From Apus apus (Eukaryota; Chordata; Aves; Apodiformes; Apodidae): a stretch of 64,000 bases of DNA. Positions 62,710 to 64,000 of the stretch are shown here, one piece after another; positions within the stretch are counted from its first letter, which is position 1, and the number at the start of each line of letters is the position of its first letter. The translations under genes were made by a program, and so were the position numbers. The stretch lies in the NCBI RefSeq assembly GCF_020740795.1, contig NC_067282.1:149902858-149966857 (forward strand), given 5' to 3'. The notes beneath the pieces are model-generated. The model searched no databases. It saw only the letters and a program-made list of their open reading frames with translations, and was not told the origin of the DNA.

Positions 62710-64000
62710 CTGCCACAGGAGGGAAAAACAACAGTTAGTAAGAAGGTTTCCTGGTGGCAGATGTCTGTTCAACTCACCTCTCACATTAACCTGTTTTGTC
62801 TCTCCACATCCATGCCAACACCTATAGCCACCACTCCCTTCCATGCTGAAACATGCTTTGTTTTCCTAGGCGTGGGATTTTGTTTAGTTTTTTAGTGTTT
62901 GGTGTTTTTTTTTAAATGACATGTACTTGCCCCAACTCTCCATCTTCCTCCCCTTCACAACTTGGAAGCCAAGCCAAGACTTCTGGTTACTGGAAGCTTT
63001 CTAAATCAACTACAACTAAACACAGACTTTCTTCTTCACATATTCTGAGGAGATTCTTCTGATGGATGAGGTCTTTCTGGCATTGTCCCACAGTATTTGG
63101 GGGTGACATTGTAGCAGCAAAGGCCACAGGAGAAGGGAAACAACACGCACTAAAGCCTGAGGAGATGAGAACAACAGGGACTGGAGGAAACCAGGAAACA
63201 TTTGGGATTAATCAACACAAAGCACTGCACCCTAAGAGTGGAAATAAACACCACAGATGTGTAATGAATAGGATGTCACCAAAACAACATCACCCGATGC
63301 AGGAAAGTAAACTTAATTTCTGCTTGTCTTCTTGATACTGTAGCGAGATGACAAACAAGTAGTACAACCGTGCGGGGGTGAGCTGGAAAGTGGGACTGTG
63401 GGGATGAGGCAAGGAGAATTGTCAAAGGGTCTTTGAGGTAAGAAATGGTCTGAAAACAACAATAATAATGAAAACACAGCAGACCCTCAGCTGTTTAGCA
63501 GCCCTAAACATAATTTTCAACAGTTCATCATAAATCAAGTGCTTTGCAAACATTAACCAAATCCCACAGGAAGAACTGCACTATGATGAAGTTAAGACTC
63601 AGCTGGAGTAAATATAATTGTACCAAAATACCAGGGTTGGAAGGGTTTATTTTATTTTGCTTTTATTTTTAAACCAAACATTAAAAACCCTGGAAATGCA
63701 GAGTTGAAGGTTGCATTGCTCAAGAAAGGCACTGACTCACTCTCAGATAACAATCGAAGTGCACTCCACCCTGGCAAGGCTGCAGGAGTCCACTCATGAA
63801 GTGAAGTGGAAAGTTTTGCACTCTTTTTTTTTTTTTTTTTAGATTTAAAGTGGGGAAAATCAGTGAGGTGAGTTCACTGAGTTTCTATTCTAGTCTTTTC
63901 TTGCAGAATATTAATTTGGATTCATTTCTGTACGTGACTCATATTAATGCTAGAGAGCCTCCTAAGGAAGAAGTTTTAACTGGGGTTCGCATGAAGAGTT
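62710..64000. other. SYN3 intron DNA at the right edge
   Basis: This lies upstream of the first visible SYN3 exon in transcript order. No further synapsin exon was recognised. A poly(T) run of about 20 bases lies at 63822-63840. Confidence 0.5.

Overview
The window is a piece of a vertebrate nuclear genome, and almost certainly a bird. The evidence is five LINE fragments of the CR1 type (the dominant avian and reptilian family), compact introns with GT..AG borders, one CpG island, and the gene order BPIFC - FBXO7 - SYN3. That gene order is the one known from human chromosome 22 and is shared by amniotes. There is nothing prokaryotic, no CRISPR array and no recognisable tRNA or rRNA gene, and I recognised no endogenous retrovirus.

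Layout from left to right. (1) 1-4624, minus strand: the first six coding exons of a BPI-fold (LBP/BPI family) gene that runs off the left edge. (2) 4646-11235: intergenic DNA with a TA-rich repeat and an internally deleted CR1 LINE. (3) 11236-30257, minus strand: a second, complete BPI-fold gene, the apparent BPIFC. I reconstructed 15 coding exons with consistent phases, giving 481 residues. (4) 30281-37440: intergenic DNA with a possible untranslated first exon near 36745. (5) 37440-38500: a CpG island carrying the FBXO7 promoter, with YY1, GC-box and CCAAT motifs. (6) 37944-48202, plus strand: FBXO7 in nine coding exons, 526 residues, with a ubiquitin-like domain, an FP (PI31-like) domain, an F-box and a proline-rich tail. 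(7) 48203-54053: the FBXO7 3' UTR, a gene-poor interval, and the SYN3 3' UTR. (8) 54054-62709, minus strand: the last four coding exons of synapsin III, converging on FBXO7. The rest of SYN3 lies beyond the right edge. The large SYN3 intron between 57526 and 62574 holds a long, old CR1 element in the minus orientation.

The genes are not a functional pathway together. The two BPI-fold genes are tandem paralogues (secreted lipid-binding proteins), FBXO7 is an SCF ubiquitin-ligase receptor, and SYN3 is a neuronal synaptic-vesicle protein. The most notable points are the duplicated BPI-fold gene with matching exon lengths, an upstream ORF whose stop overlaps the FBXO7 start codon (ATGA), an array of NPF motifs in the FBXO7 tail built from a 15-bp repeat, and HFDP where the mammalian protein has RFDP. 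I found no convincing new biological system.
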